This document shows positions 49,146 to 56,745 of a DNA stretch of 64,000 nucleotides, in pieces. Every line of letters starts with the position of its first letter. Position 1 is the stretch's first letter. A program made the position numbers and the translations under genes. Below the pieces are notes generated by a model that was not told the DNA's origin, made no database searches, and saw nothing but the letters and a program-made list of their open reading frames with translations. The stretch is taken from assembly GCF_036568125.1 (NCBI RefSeq), contig NZ_DATCTF010000010.1:124001-188000 (forward strand), in the 5' to 3' direction. This stretch comes from Magnetovibrio sp. Its GTDB lineage: Bacteria > Pseudomonadota > Alphaproteobacteria > Rhodospirillales > Magnetovibrionaceae.

Positions 49146-50762
49146 ATGATACACAACACGACTTCACACCGGTCCGAACTGTTGATGCCCGCGGGCTCAC
49201 TGGCGAAACTGAAAACCGCGATTTTGTACGGCGCTGATGCCGTTTATGCCGGCACGCCCGACCTGTCGTTGCGCACCCAATCGTCGTTTACGTTGGAAGA
49301 GTTGCTGGAAGGCGTGCGCTTCGCCCATGAACGCGGCAAGCGCATCTATCTGACGCTGAACCTGTTCACCCACAACCGCGACATCGAAAAGCTGCCGGAA
49401 TTCGTCAAGACCGTGCGCACGGTGAACCCCGACGGGGTGATCGTGTCGGACCAGGGGGTGTTCCATTACCTGCGCGAACACGCGCCGGAACTGGATTTGC
49501 ATGTGTCCACCCAGGCCAACGCGTGTTCGTGGCTGACGGTGCAAAGCTGGGCTGCGATGGGCGCGAAGTTGTGCGTTCTGGCGCGCGAAGTGAGCTTCGA
49601 AGAGCTTGAGGAAATTCGCCAAAAATGTCCCGACATCAAGCTCGAAGCGTTCGTCCACGGGGCCATGTGCATGACCTATTCGGGACGCTGCCTGTTGTCC
49701 AACTATCTGGCTGAACGCGGTGCCAACCAAGGCAATTGCGCGCAGAGCTGCCGCTGGAACTACAAGGTCCGCGCCCGGCGCAAGGACGGTGAAGAGGTCG
49801 AAATTACACCCGACAACAAGGACGATTTCGATTTTTATCTGGAAGAAGAATTCCGCCCCGGCGAGTTGATGAAACTCGAAGAAGACGACCGCGGTTCGTA
49901 CATCCTCAATGCCAAAGACCTGTGTCTGATGCCCAAGCTGGACGACTATCTGCGCATCGGCGTCGACAGTCTCAAGGTCGAAGGGCGCAACAAAAGCGAA
50001 TACTATGCCGCCGTCACCGCGCGGTCCTACCGCTTGGCCATCGATGCGTGGTACGCCGACCCGGAAAACTGGTCGCCGGAGCCCTATTTGCGCGAGATTT
50101 ATACGTTGCAAAATCGCGGCTACTCGCTCGGTTTTCATGACGGCCGGTTGAGCAACCTGGCGCACAATTACGAGCGCACCGACACCGTCGGAGGATGGCT
50201 GTTCGCGGGCGTCATCGAGCGCTGGGACGGCGACGACATGATCTTCGGTTTGCGCAACACGCTCAAGGCCGGCGCGGTGATCGAGTTCCTCGCCCCCCAA
50301 GAGATCGAACCGATCCGCTTGCGCCTCTATGAATTCGTCAACGCGGATACCGGCGAGGTCGCCGACAAAGCCAATCCTGGGCAAGGCCGTGCGATCCGCA
50401 TACCGGCGTCGCTGTTTCACAACGAAGACGCCGCCGGCCTTAAGACCCGACTGCCCGTGCTGAGCGTGGGGCGTACCGAAGCGGTGCTCAGCGAGGACCG
50501 TCAAGCGCTGTTGCAGGGCAACTTGATGAGCATGGACGTCGAACGCGGCTTGCGCGATGGTAGCGAGGCGCGTCCGACCCTCAAGGGCCGCGCACACACC
50601 GGCAAGACCCCGGCGATGGGATTGGAAAGCTGTTGCGGGCTGGGGTGCAACGGTTGCTTGATGTTTTGGAACGACGACAAATACGCCAAGGCCCGCGAAA
50701 CCCTCAAAGCCAAGAAAATCGGCCAGATGCTGGAAAAGGCCGAAGCCGGAATCGAGGGCTGA
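49146..50762 (+). CDS. trhP: peptidase U32-family protein (TrhP/YegQ-like)
   Basis: The 538-residue protein begins LLMPAGSLAKLKTAILYGADAVYAG. The family signature EAFVHGAMCMTYSGRCLLSNYLAERGANQGNCAQSCRWNY contains the conserved Cys residues thought to hold an iron-sulfur cluster. TrhP is needed for hydroxylation of uridine 34 in tRNAs. It is about 80 residues longer than the E. coli protein, with a distinct C-terminal Cys motif (CCGLGCNGC, about residue 497) before a basic tail. The assignment to TrhP rather than a related U32 member (RlhA, UbiU/V) is likely but not certain. Confidence 0.82.
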   Translation: MIHNTTSHRSELLMPAGSLAKLKTAILYGADAVYAGTPDLSLRTQSSFTLEELLEGVRFAHERGKRIYLTLNLFTHNRDIEKLPEFVKTVRTVNPDGVIVSDQGVFHYLREHAPELDLHVSTQANACSWLTVQSWAAMGAKLCVLAREVSFEELEEIRQKCPDIKLEAFVHGAMCMTYSGRCLLSNYLAERGANQGNCAQSCRWNYKVRARRKDGEEVEITPDNKDDFDFYLEEEFRPGELMKLEEDDRGSYILNAKDLCLMPKLDDYLRIGVDSLKVEGRNKSEYYAAVTARSYRLAIDAWYADPENWSPEPYLREIYTLQNRGYSLGFHDGRLSNLAHNYERTDTVGGWLFAGVIERWDGDDMIFGLRNTLKAGAVIEFLAPQEIEPIRLRLYEFVNADTGEVADKANPGQGRAIRIPASLFHNEDAAGLKTRLPVLSVGRTEAVLSEDRQALLQGNLMSMDVERGLRDGSEARPTLKGRAHTGKTPAMGLESCCGLGCNGCLMFWNDDKYAKARETLKAKKIGQMLEKAEAGIEG

Positions 50763-50855
50763 TCATCAGCGTTCTGGAAATTTGTAAGACATTTAGCGCA
50801 TTGTCTGACATAGCCCCATGTGATACCCCAACGACCGACGAACGTAGGGGTGGGC

Positions 50856-51404
50856 ATGAAAATTACCGAAGACGAAGCGGCTGAAATGCGCCAAGCCGTC
50901 GCCGATTTTAAAAAGGCGATGGAATTGCGCAGTGAGTTGAACCTGCGCGTTGCGCGGCGGGTGACGTCGATTTTGCGCGTCGGCATGTTCAGCTTTGCGG
51001 TGGTCACGGTGATCATGGTGGTGATGCTGTTCGCTTTCACCTCGAGTGTCGGCAACATGATTTCGGTGCTCGACACCATGCGCGTGCAGTTCAGTTCGAT
51101 GTCGGCGGATATGCGTCAAATGCGCACCGTCATCGCCGCGATGGATCGCGATCTGGCGGCGTTTCCCGTCGTCGTGGGCGAGTTGGACACCATGCGCACG
51201 ACGGTGGCGAAAATGAACGCCAACCTGGCCACCATGTCGGGCAGCATGACCAGCGTGGAAAACAAGATGCGTGTGATCACCACCGACGTCGGCACCATGA
51301 ATCAATCTTTCCGCCATCTCGAGCCGTCGCTGGTGGGGATCGGTGCGAACGTCAATCAGGCGTCGGAACCGATGAAAACCTTCAACAACATGTTCCCGTG
51401 GTGA
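50856..51404 (+). CDS. single-TM coiled-coil protein, first of a paralogous pair
   Basis: The 182-residue protein has a short cytoplasmic N-terminus, one TM helix (SILRVGMFSFAVVTVIMVVMLFAF, about residues 44-67) and a long periplasmic coiled coil with repeated Met/Ser/Asp spacing (DTMRVQFSSMSADMRQMRTVI ... VVGELDTMRTTVAKM). It ends in MKTFNNMFPW. The ATG at 50856 has an AGGGG site. It resembles the next gene in layout, and both precede a degenerate EAL gene. No database-level family is recognised. Confidence 0.72.
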   Translation: MKITEDEAAEMRQAVADFKKAMELRSELNLRVARRVTSILRVGMFSFAVVTVIMVVMLFAFTSSVGNMISVLDTMRVQFSSMSADMRQMRTVIAAMDRDLAAFPVVVGELDTMRTTVAKMNANLATMSGSMTSVENKMRVITTDVGTMNQSFRHLEPSLVGIGANVNQASEPMKTFNNMFPW

Positions 51405-51408
51405 CCCG

Positions 51409-51948
51409 ATGAGTGAAAGCAAAAACGATTTTGTCGCCATCGCCAGCGAGAGCATGGAGATCTTCCGCGTCGAGATGGAAACCATCGACCGCATTTCGCG
51501 AAAAATCAGCGGCAAGACCAGTCGCATGATCCGAGTTGTCCTGGTCTTCCTGGCGGTGATTTCCATTTACCTGGTGTATCTGACGTATTCCATGAGCCAA
51601 GATCTGTCGGCGATGATCGGCAGCCTTGACGAGATGTATGTGGAATTCGGTTCGATGTCGGCGGAGATGGGGCAAATCACCGCGCATGTCAAAAGCATGG
51701 GACAAAACGTTCACGGTCTGCCGTCCATCGCCCAGAACATGCAGTATCTGAACCTCGACGTTTCGGATATGCAGATCTCCCTCGACGCGGTCAGCCAGGA
51801 TATGCAGGCGGTCGACACCAACGTCGGATATATCGGCAACGGCACGTCGGAGATGTCTTATCGGTTCGCAAACGTGCAAAGGACCGTTAAGGTGATGGAG
51901 TACGATATTCACAACATGCTCCGCCCCATGAGCATCATGCCGCGCTGA
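51409..51948 (+). CDS. single-TM coiled-coil protein, second of a paralogous pair
   Basis: The 179-residue protein is built like its upstream neighbour: about 40 cytoplasmic residues, a TM helix (MIRVVLVFLAVISIYLVYLTY) and a heptad-rich periplasmic part (SLDEMYVEFGSMSAEMGQITAHV). The spacing of Met/Ser pairs matches the first paralogue, suggesting a hetero-oligomer. It starts four bases after the previous stop and is followed by the EAL gene, so the three form one operon. The role is unknown. Confidence 0.72.
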   Translation: MSESKNDFVAIASESMEIFRVEMETIDRISRKISGKTSRMIRVVLVFLAVISIYLVYLTYSMSQDLSAMIGSLDEMYVEFGSMSAEMGQITAHVKSMGQNVHGLPSIAQNMQYLNLDVSDMQISLDAVSQDMQAVDTNVGYIGNGTSEMSYRFANVQRTVKVMEYDIHNMLRPMSIMPR

Positions 51949-51960
51949 TTGGACCAACCG

Positions 51961-52767
51961 ATGCCGTTTCCCGATGATCAAGCCTTGGCGCAAGCGGTTC
52001 AATCCGGATTGCAAGCGGGTGAATTCGCGACCTATTTTCAGCCCAAGTTCGATCCCGACAGCGAAGACATCGTCGGTTTGGAAGCGCTGTTGCGTTGGAA
52101 CCACCCAGAAGAAGGCTTCCTGGAAGCCGGTCGATTTATGCGTGCGATCGAACGCGATGCCGAGTTGATCGAAGCGGTCGATGCCTGGGTGCTCGGCGAC
52201 ACCATGCGTCAAGGACGGGCGTGGGTGGATCAGGATTTGTCGTTCGGCCTGATGAGCGTCAACATCTCCGCCTGGAACAACGGCAAGATGTTGGTGGATA
52301 AGGTTCAAAGCGCCCTCAAAGACAGCGGCTTTCCCGCCAAGAAATTATCGTTGGAATGCCCGTGGCGTGTGCTCGCGGTCGATGTCGCGGGGATTTCCCA
52401 AACGATGCGCGATTTGCGCGCTTTGGGTTGCGTGATCGTGTTGGATGGCAATCCTCTTAATCAAGAGTGTTTGGATGTCGTGCGTCAAACGCCGGTGCAG
52501 ATGTCGAAAGTCTGTATCGAACACATGCAAAGCCTCGCCGACAGCGACGGCATCGAGGTGCTGGCCCAGCAGATGAAACGCTGGGACAAGGCCAAGGTGC
52601 AGATCGTTTCCATGGGCGTGGAGAGCGAAGAGCATGTCGCCCTGTCGCACAACGCAGGATGTCGGTTGTTTCAAGGCAGCCGCTTCAAGTCGGCGTTGCC
52701 CGGCGACGAGATTTCGTTCTTGCTGAAGTTGATCGCGAAAACCAAGAAAGCCTTGAGCTTCCTCTAA
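51961..52767 (+). CDS. degenerate EAL-domain protein
   Basis: The 268-residue protein is nearly a single EAL domain. EALLRWN keeps the first motif, with SVNISAW afterwards. Other catalytic signatures are lost: the ExT/N segment reads LECPWR, DDFG reads LDGNPLN, and the later KxD and ExVE segments are altered. It should therefore not hydrolyse c-di-GMP but could bind it or act as a protein partner. The start is the ATG at 51961; a TTG four codons upstream is possible. It has no TM segment and probably works under the membrane with the two coiled-coil proteins encoded before it. Confidence 0.8.
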   Translation: MPFPDDQALAQAVQSGLQAGEFATYFQPKFDPDSEDIVGLEALLRWNHPEEGFLEAGRFMRAIERDAELIEAVDAWVLGDTMRQGRAWVDQDLSFGLMSVNISAWNNGKMLVDKVQSALKDSGFPAKKLSLECPWRVLAVDVAGISQTMRDLRALGCVIVLDGNPLNQECLDVVRQTPVQMSKVCIEHMQSLADSDGIEVLAQQMKRWDKAKVQIVSMGVESEEHVALSHNAGCRLFQGSRFKSALPGDEISFLLKLIAKTKKALSFL

Positions 52768-52768
52768 A

Positions 52769-53224
52769 TCACCAGCGGTAAGGATTGCCGCGCGAAAACA
52801 GGTACATCCAGCGCGCCGGAACCTCAAATGGCGTCGCCCGACCGCTCATGGCGTCGTCGGCGATGTCGCTCCACATCAGGCTTTGTTTGACCGCCCAGCC
52901 GCTGGGATCGTCGCACGGCGTCATCGCCATGGCGTCGTACATGGCGCGCCCCCGAAGAAAGGTGTCTTCGTTGGGATACTGCATGCGGCGTAGATCGTGC
53001 ATGAACGCGACGTCGCATTCGCACGCCACGGAGCCGGTCGCTACGTAGCAGATGTCGTGGCGCATGCAGGCATAGTCCAGCGGATCGAGCGGCGGGCCGC
53101 TGTTGAGGCTGGTTCCGGGCCCGCACCAATTGCCGTAAAGCGTCAACCCCGACTGAGCCTGAGCCGTCGGAGTGCTCAAGGCGAGCGCGAATGCAAGGAT
53201 GGATAAGGCTACGAAGCGCTTCAT
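52769..53224 (-). CDS. secreted phospholipase A2-like protein
   Basis: A 151-residue protein has a signal peptide (MKRFVALSILAFALALSTPTAQA). The mature part begins LYGNWCGPGTSLNSGPPLDP, then DYACMRHDICY, which is the His-Asp catalytic motif (His56, Asp57) of secreted phospholipase A2 with a Gly-rich calcium loop before it, and CECDVAFMHDL. Six Cys residues could form disulfides. It probably hydrolyses the sn-2 ester of phospholipids outside the cytoplasm. It converges on the EAL gene end with one base between. Bacterial sPLA2-like proteins are rare but known. Confidence 0.82.
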   Translation of the reverse strand: MKRFVALSILAFALALSTPTAQAQSGLTLYGNWCGPGTSLNSGPPLDPLDYACMRHDICYVATGSVACECDVAFMHDLRRMQYPNEDTFLRGRAMYDAMAMTPCDDPSGWAVKQSLMWSDIADDAMSGRATPFEVPARWMYLFSRGNPYRW

Positions 53225-53277
53225 GGCATGGGTCCGATTGAACGTCGTTCGCCGGGGAGGCTAACGCCCTTGGAGCC

Positions 53278-54708
53278 CTATGCCAAGCCAAACTTGCGCA
53301 TGCGCCGCCACAAGGTGGTGCGGTCGATGCCCAATGCCTTGGCCGCTGCGGATTTGTTGCCGCCCGCCGCCTGAAGCGCCTGACGGATCTGGTCCGCATC
53401 GCCGTTGGTTGCAGAGTGTAGGGCGTTGGTCTCGCCTGTGTACGCAGTCCCAAACTGATTTCGGTCGCTTTGGCGTCGATTGAGCCTCGGCGATATTTCG
53501 CCAAGATTGACGTATGAGCCACTGATCGCGTGGTGACGAATGTCTTGAGGCAGGCTTTCAGGCACCACGGCCTTGTCGATAGCGCAGATGTAGGCGTGCT
53601 CGACCGCGTTGATCATTTCGCGCACATTTCCGGGCCACGGATAATCCATCATCATGCGCATGGCGTCCGGCGTGCAGGCGACATCGTTGGGATAGCCGCG
53701 CGCCGTCAGGTCGGTGCAGAAGTGCTTGAGCAGCAAGGGAATGTCGCCGACGCGTTCGCGCAGGGGCGGAATTTTGATTGGCACAACGGCAAGGCGGTAA
53801 AAAAGATCGGCGCGGAACTTGCCCTCGTTGACCATGTCGCGCAGGTTCTGGTTGGTTGCGGATATGACCCGCACATCGACTTCGATGGTTTCGTCCGAGC
53901 CCACCGGCTCGAAGCGCTGGTCTTGAATCGCGCGCAGGAGCTTGGCTTGCAGGTGCAACGGAATTTCGCCGATTTCATCCAGCAGCAAGGTGCTGCCATG
54001 GGCGGCTTGGAAGCGGCCTTTGCGTTTTTGCGTCGCCCCGGTGAAGGCGCCTTTGACATGGCCGAACAGTTCCGATTCAAGCAGCTGTTCGGGAATGGCG
54101 GCGCAGTTGACTTCGATCAGCGGCTTGTTTGCGCGCGAACTGCGTTCGTGGATCATGCGCGCCACTTGGGTTTTGCCGGTCCCGGACTCACCCATCAGCA
54201 GCACGGGCGCGGTTGAATCCGCAATCTGTTCCAACCGCGAGATGATCGACAGCATTTCCCGGTCGTTGGTGATGAAGCCTTGTTTTTTCAGTTCCGGCGC
54301 GCCCTCGGGTCCCTTGGGTTGGGTACGGTCCTGGGAAATCACGACGTTGAGGCGGCGGTCGCCTTCGGGCAAGGTGATAGTGCCGAGGAACAGCTCCAGA
54401 TCGCGGGTTGCGCCGCCAGATTGGAACTGCTCTTTGACGCGTACGAAGTTGTCCAAGGGCGAGCCGTTTGAGGCGTAGGAAAACGCCGCGCAGGTGGAAC
54501 GTTTAGCCAAATCGAAAATGCGGTCCAGTTCCCTTTCGCCCGGCGCGTCATGGTTGTCTTCGCCCAGCATTTGCCGTGACGCTTCGTTCTGGCACAGCAC
54601 CTCGCCATCTTCGTTGGTGATCAAAACGCCATCCGAAATACATGTAATCAGTGTTTCAAAAATCGGGTTCACCGCAGCCAGATCGAGCTTGTGATCGATT
54701 ATTCCCAT
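53278..54708 (-). CDS. sigma-54-dependent transcriptional activator with PAS domain
   Basis: The 476-residue enhancer-binding protein has an N-terminal PAS domain (about residues 15-125, ITCISDGVLITNEDGEVLCQNEA), a AAA+ domain and a Fis-type helix-turn-helix at the end (SAAAKALGIDRTTLWRRMRKFG). The AAA+ domain has Walker A GESGTGKT (173-180), the sigma-54 contact loop GAFTGA (220-225) and Walker B LLLDEIGE. There is no receiver domain, so the PAS domain probably senses the signal directly. It is divergent from the SCP2-adaptor-RND operon, which has a sigma-54 promoter and upstream palindromes, so it is the likely local activator. Confidence 0.95.
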   Translation of the reverse strand: MGIIDHKLDLAAVNPIFETLITCISDGVLITNEDGEVLCQNEASRQMLGEDNHDAPGERELDRIFDLAKRSTCAAFSYASNGSPLDNFVRVKEQFQSGGATRDLELFLGTITLPEGDRRLNVVISQDRTQPKGPEGAPELKKQGFITNDREMLSIISRLEQIADSTAPVLLMGESGTGKTQVARMIHERSSRANKPLIEVNCAAIPEQLLESELFGHVKGAFTGATQKRKGRFQAAHGSTLLLDEIGEIPLHLQAKLLRAIQDQRFEPVGSDETIEVDVRVISATNQNLRDMVNEGKFRADLFYRLAVVPIKIPPLRERVGDIPLLLKHFCTDLTARGYPNDVACTPDAMRMMMDYPWPGNVREMINAVEHAYICAIDKAVVPESLPQDIRHHAISGSYVNLGEISPRLNRRQSDRNQFGTAYTGETNALHSATNGDADQIRQALQAAGGNKSAAAKALGIDRTTLWRRMRKFGLA

Positions 54709-54780
54709 ATTGACAGTCTCCCACGACCTTTGCGGTCATTGTTGGCGATTGTTGCACAGGGATGCTGACATGAAACGAAG

Positions 54781-54812
54781 TGTTGCGCAACATGTTGCAG
54801 CGTGTTGCAGCG
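54781..54812. promoter_or_regulatory. activator-binding palindrome and tandem half-sites
   Basis: A perfect palindrome TGTTGCGCAACA (54781-54792) is followed directly by two copies of TGTTGCAGCG (54793-54812). Single TGTTGC or TTGTTGC copies occur at about 54748 and 54865. They lie about 135-165 bases upstream of the sigma-54 promoter, as upstream activator sites do. Confidence 0.7.
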
Positions 54813-54827
54813 AAAAAAGTGTAATAT

Positions 54828-54840
54828 TATCAATGCATTA
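54828..54840. promoter_or_regulatory. IHF-binding consensus
   Basis: TATCAATGCATTA fits WATCAANNNNTTR fully and lies between the activator palindromes and the promoter. It shares the 12-mer ATCAATGCATTA with the IHF-like site at 28677. Confidence 0.65.
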
Positions 54841-54946
54841 TATAACAAAATTCTAATATAGAGGTGTTGCAGTCGTGGTGCGGGGTAAACATTTTTTCTA
54901 CACGTATTTCTTTAATATCAATGGACTAATGAGATATTCGAGCCGC

Positions 54947-54962
54947 TGGCACGGCGATTGCT
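54947..54962 (+). promoter_or_regulatory. sigma-54 (RpoN) promoter of the SCP2-RND operon
   Basis: TGGCACGGCGATTGCT is a full match to TGGCACRNNNNTTGCW, with GG and GC ten bases apart. It points to the SCP2-like gene and the downstream adaptor and RND genes. Confidence 0.92.
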
Positions 54963-55099
54963 TAATGAGGGGTTAACGAAACGGTTTTCTCAGGCTACTC
55001 TGGCATCTCGTGGAGATGAGACAACCAACCGGGGTGTTTCGTGGCTCTAGCAAGAGTTGGTGCGCCATCGACACGACAAACAAGGGGGAGTTTTACATC

Positions 55100-55495
55100 A
55101 TGGCAGAAATGTTTTCGCCCGACTGGATGGCGTCGTTTCAAAACGTCTGGAATTCAGAGCCCGGTCTTTCCGATGAGCTGGAAAAAATCGGCTTTTCTTC
55201 AACCATCGCATACGGATTTCTCGGCGCGGATGCGCCCTTGGGCGTGCTTGTCGTGGAAAACGGTAAAGCGGTCTCCGGCAGCGCCTATGAGGGCCAGGAA
55301 TTGAACTGGGATATGCGCGCCAGCCAAGGCGATTGGGAAAAGTGGCTGAAAAAGCCGCCGGGAATGATGGGCCTTGGCATGGCGTATACGTCACGCAAGT
55401 TGCAGTTTCAGGTCGGCGATTACGGCGCAATGGTTAAAGACCCGCGCATGGCCGGACCTTTCGTGAAAAGTTTCGCAGCGATGGCCAAGGCTTAG
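55100..55495 (+). CDS. SCP2 sterol-carrier-like protein
   Basis: This 131-residue cytoplasmic protein resembles the SCP2 lipid-binding fold: MFSPDWMASFQNVWNSEPGL at the start, a central strand region (TIAYGFLGADAPLGVLVVENGKA), WDMRASQGDWEKWLKKPPGM, and a late hydrophobic helix. SCP2 proteins hold sterols, hopanoids or other hydrophobic ligands. The ATG at 55100 has an AAGGGGGA site. It is the first gene of the sigma-54 operon, followed after 55 bases by an RND adaptor gene, suggesting a cytoplasmic carrier or sensor of the exported hydrophobic compound. The fold call is by pattern only. Confidence 0.65.
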   Translation: MAEMFSPDWMASFQNVWNSEPGLSDELEKIGFSSTIAYGFLGADAPLGVLVVENGKAVSGSAYEGQELNWDMRASQGDWEKWLKKPPGMMGLGMAYTSRKLQFQVGDYGAMVKDPRMAGPFVKSFAAMAKA

Positions 55496-55550
55496 GCACA
55501 CACAGGTTCAATATAGACGGACATCAAGACCAAATCGGGGAGATTGGGTA

Positions 55551-56717
55551 ATGCTGGGGCGGAAATCATCGATCAAGACTGGAGTGTTGCACAGTGCTGT
55601 TGCATTCGCGTTGAGTGCGGCAACATTTGGCATCGTTCCTACCGCTCAGGCGTCGGAATACCAGACCGCGATCGTCGCCGTCGAACAGATCGGCGAAATG
55701 ACCACGTTGGCGGGGACTGTGGTCCCATATAAAGAAGTCAACTTGGCGGCTCAATCTCCGGGCCGGGTGACGTTCATTTCCGGTGCGGAAGGGGATTCCT
55801 TCACCAAAGACGAATTGCTCGTCACCATCGACGACGACAGCATTCAGGCCCAACGCCGTGCCGCGCTGGCCGATATCGCCAGCGCCCAAGCGGGCATGCA
55901 GAACGCCCGAGTGCAGTATTCGCGCGAGTTGATCTCGCCGCGGGTCAATTCGATCACCGGCATGCCGGGCATGGGCATGCCGACCATGTTCGATCAATTC
56001 TTCACCCGCGGATTTTCCAACATGGTTGGCAACTCCAACACCGGGGTGGAACGCCAAGCCGATCTCTACAACAGCTTCAGCGGCATGAACCAAGCGCAAA
56101 GTCAGTTGCTGCAGGCGCATGCCCGTCTTGAAACGCTCGACGCCAGTCTGCGCGACACCCGCACCCTGGCGCCGTTCGACGGCGTGATCACGCAAAAGAT
56201 GGTCGAAGAGGGCGATACCGTTCAACCCGGCCAGTCCTTGGTGCGTTACGCCTACACCAAGTATCTGCGTTTGCAGGTCGAGGTTCCTGTGCGTTTGGTG
56301 TCCAGCATCGACAAAGGCATGATGCTTCCCGCGCGTCTGGATGTGCGCGGTCCCGAAGTGATGGCTCGGGTGGCGCAGATTTTCCCCATGGCCGATGCGT
56401 CCGGCCACACCGTGACGGTGAAGTTCGATCTGCCCGAAGGCACGCCCGGCGGCCCCGGCATGTACGCCGAAGTGCGGGTGCCCGACATGTCGTCGGCGTT
56501 CCGCACCGCCCCGGTGGTGCCGACCGACGCGTTGGTGTGGCGCGGCAGCTTCCCCAGTGTGTTCGTGATCGATGGTAACAACAATGTGTCGCTGCGTTTG
56601 GTGCGTCTGGGCGTCAGCCTGGACGACGGACGCATGAGCGTGTTGGCAGGCCTGAAAGGCGGCGAACAGGTGATCTTGAACCCGCCCGCGGGCTTGTCGT
56701 CGAGCTCGGCTAAATAA
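55551..56717 (+). CDS. RND efflux periplasmic adaptor (membrane fusion protein)
   Basis: The 388-residue protein has a signal peptide (to about residue 35), a lipoyl half-motif (GTVVPYKEVNLAAQSPGRVTFI), an alpha-hairpin, the second lipoyl half (TLAPFDGVITQKMVEEGDTVQPGQ) and beta-barrel and membrane-proximal domains. The hairpin has an unusual Gly/Met/Pro/Asn-rich insertion (GMPGMGMPTMFDQFF, about residues 140-155, continuing to GNSNTG) at the point where it normally contacts TolC. It bridges the RND pump to an outer-membrane channel, but no TolC-like gene is in the window. It is 28 bases before the pump gene. Confidence 0.92.
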   Translation: MLGRKSSIKTGVLHSAVAFALSAATFGIVPTAQASEYQTAIVAVEQIGEMTTLAGTVVPYKEVNLAAQSPGRVTFISGAEGDSFTKDELLVTIDDDSIQAQRRAALADIASAQAGMQNARVQYSRELISPRVNSITGMPGMGMPTMFDQFFTRGFSNMVGNSNTGVERQADLYNSFSGMNQAQSQLLQAHARLETLDASLRDTRTLAPFDGVITQKMVEEGDTVQPGQSLVRYAYTKYLRLQVEVPVRLVSSIDKGMMLPARLDVRGPEVMARVAQIFPMADASGHTVTVKFDLPEGTPGGPGMYAEVRVPDMSSAFRTAPVVPTDALVWRGSFPSVFVIDGNNNVSLRLVRLGVSLDDGRMSVLAGLKGGEQVILNPPAGLSSSSAK

Positions 56718-56745
56718 CCGAGCGCGAGGGGGAAGGGACACGCAC

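Larger units (their letters stand above)
54709..55099. promoter_or_regulatory. sigma-54 control region between activator and RND operon
   Basis: Left to right this 391-base region holds the activator promoter (leftward), a cluster of TGTTGC motifs (54749-54875), an IHF consensus (54828-54840), an A/T-rich stretch and the sigma-54 promoter (54947-54962). A 138-base untranslated leader then precedes the SCP2 gene. No ORF is supported within it; an in-frame upstream extension of the SCP2 gene to 55010 lacks a ribosome-binding site. Confidence 0.75.
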
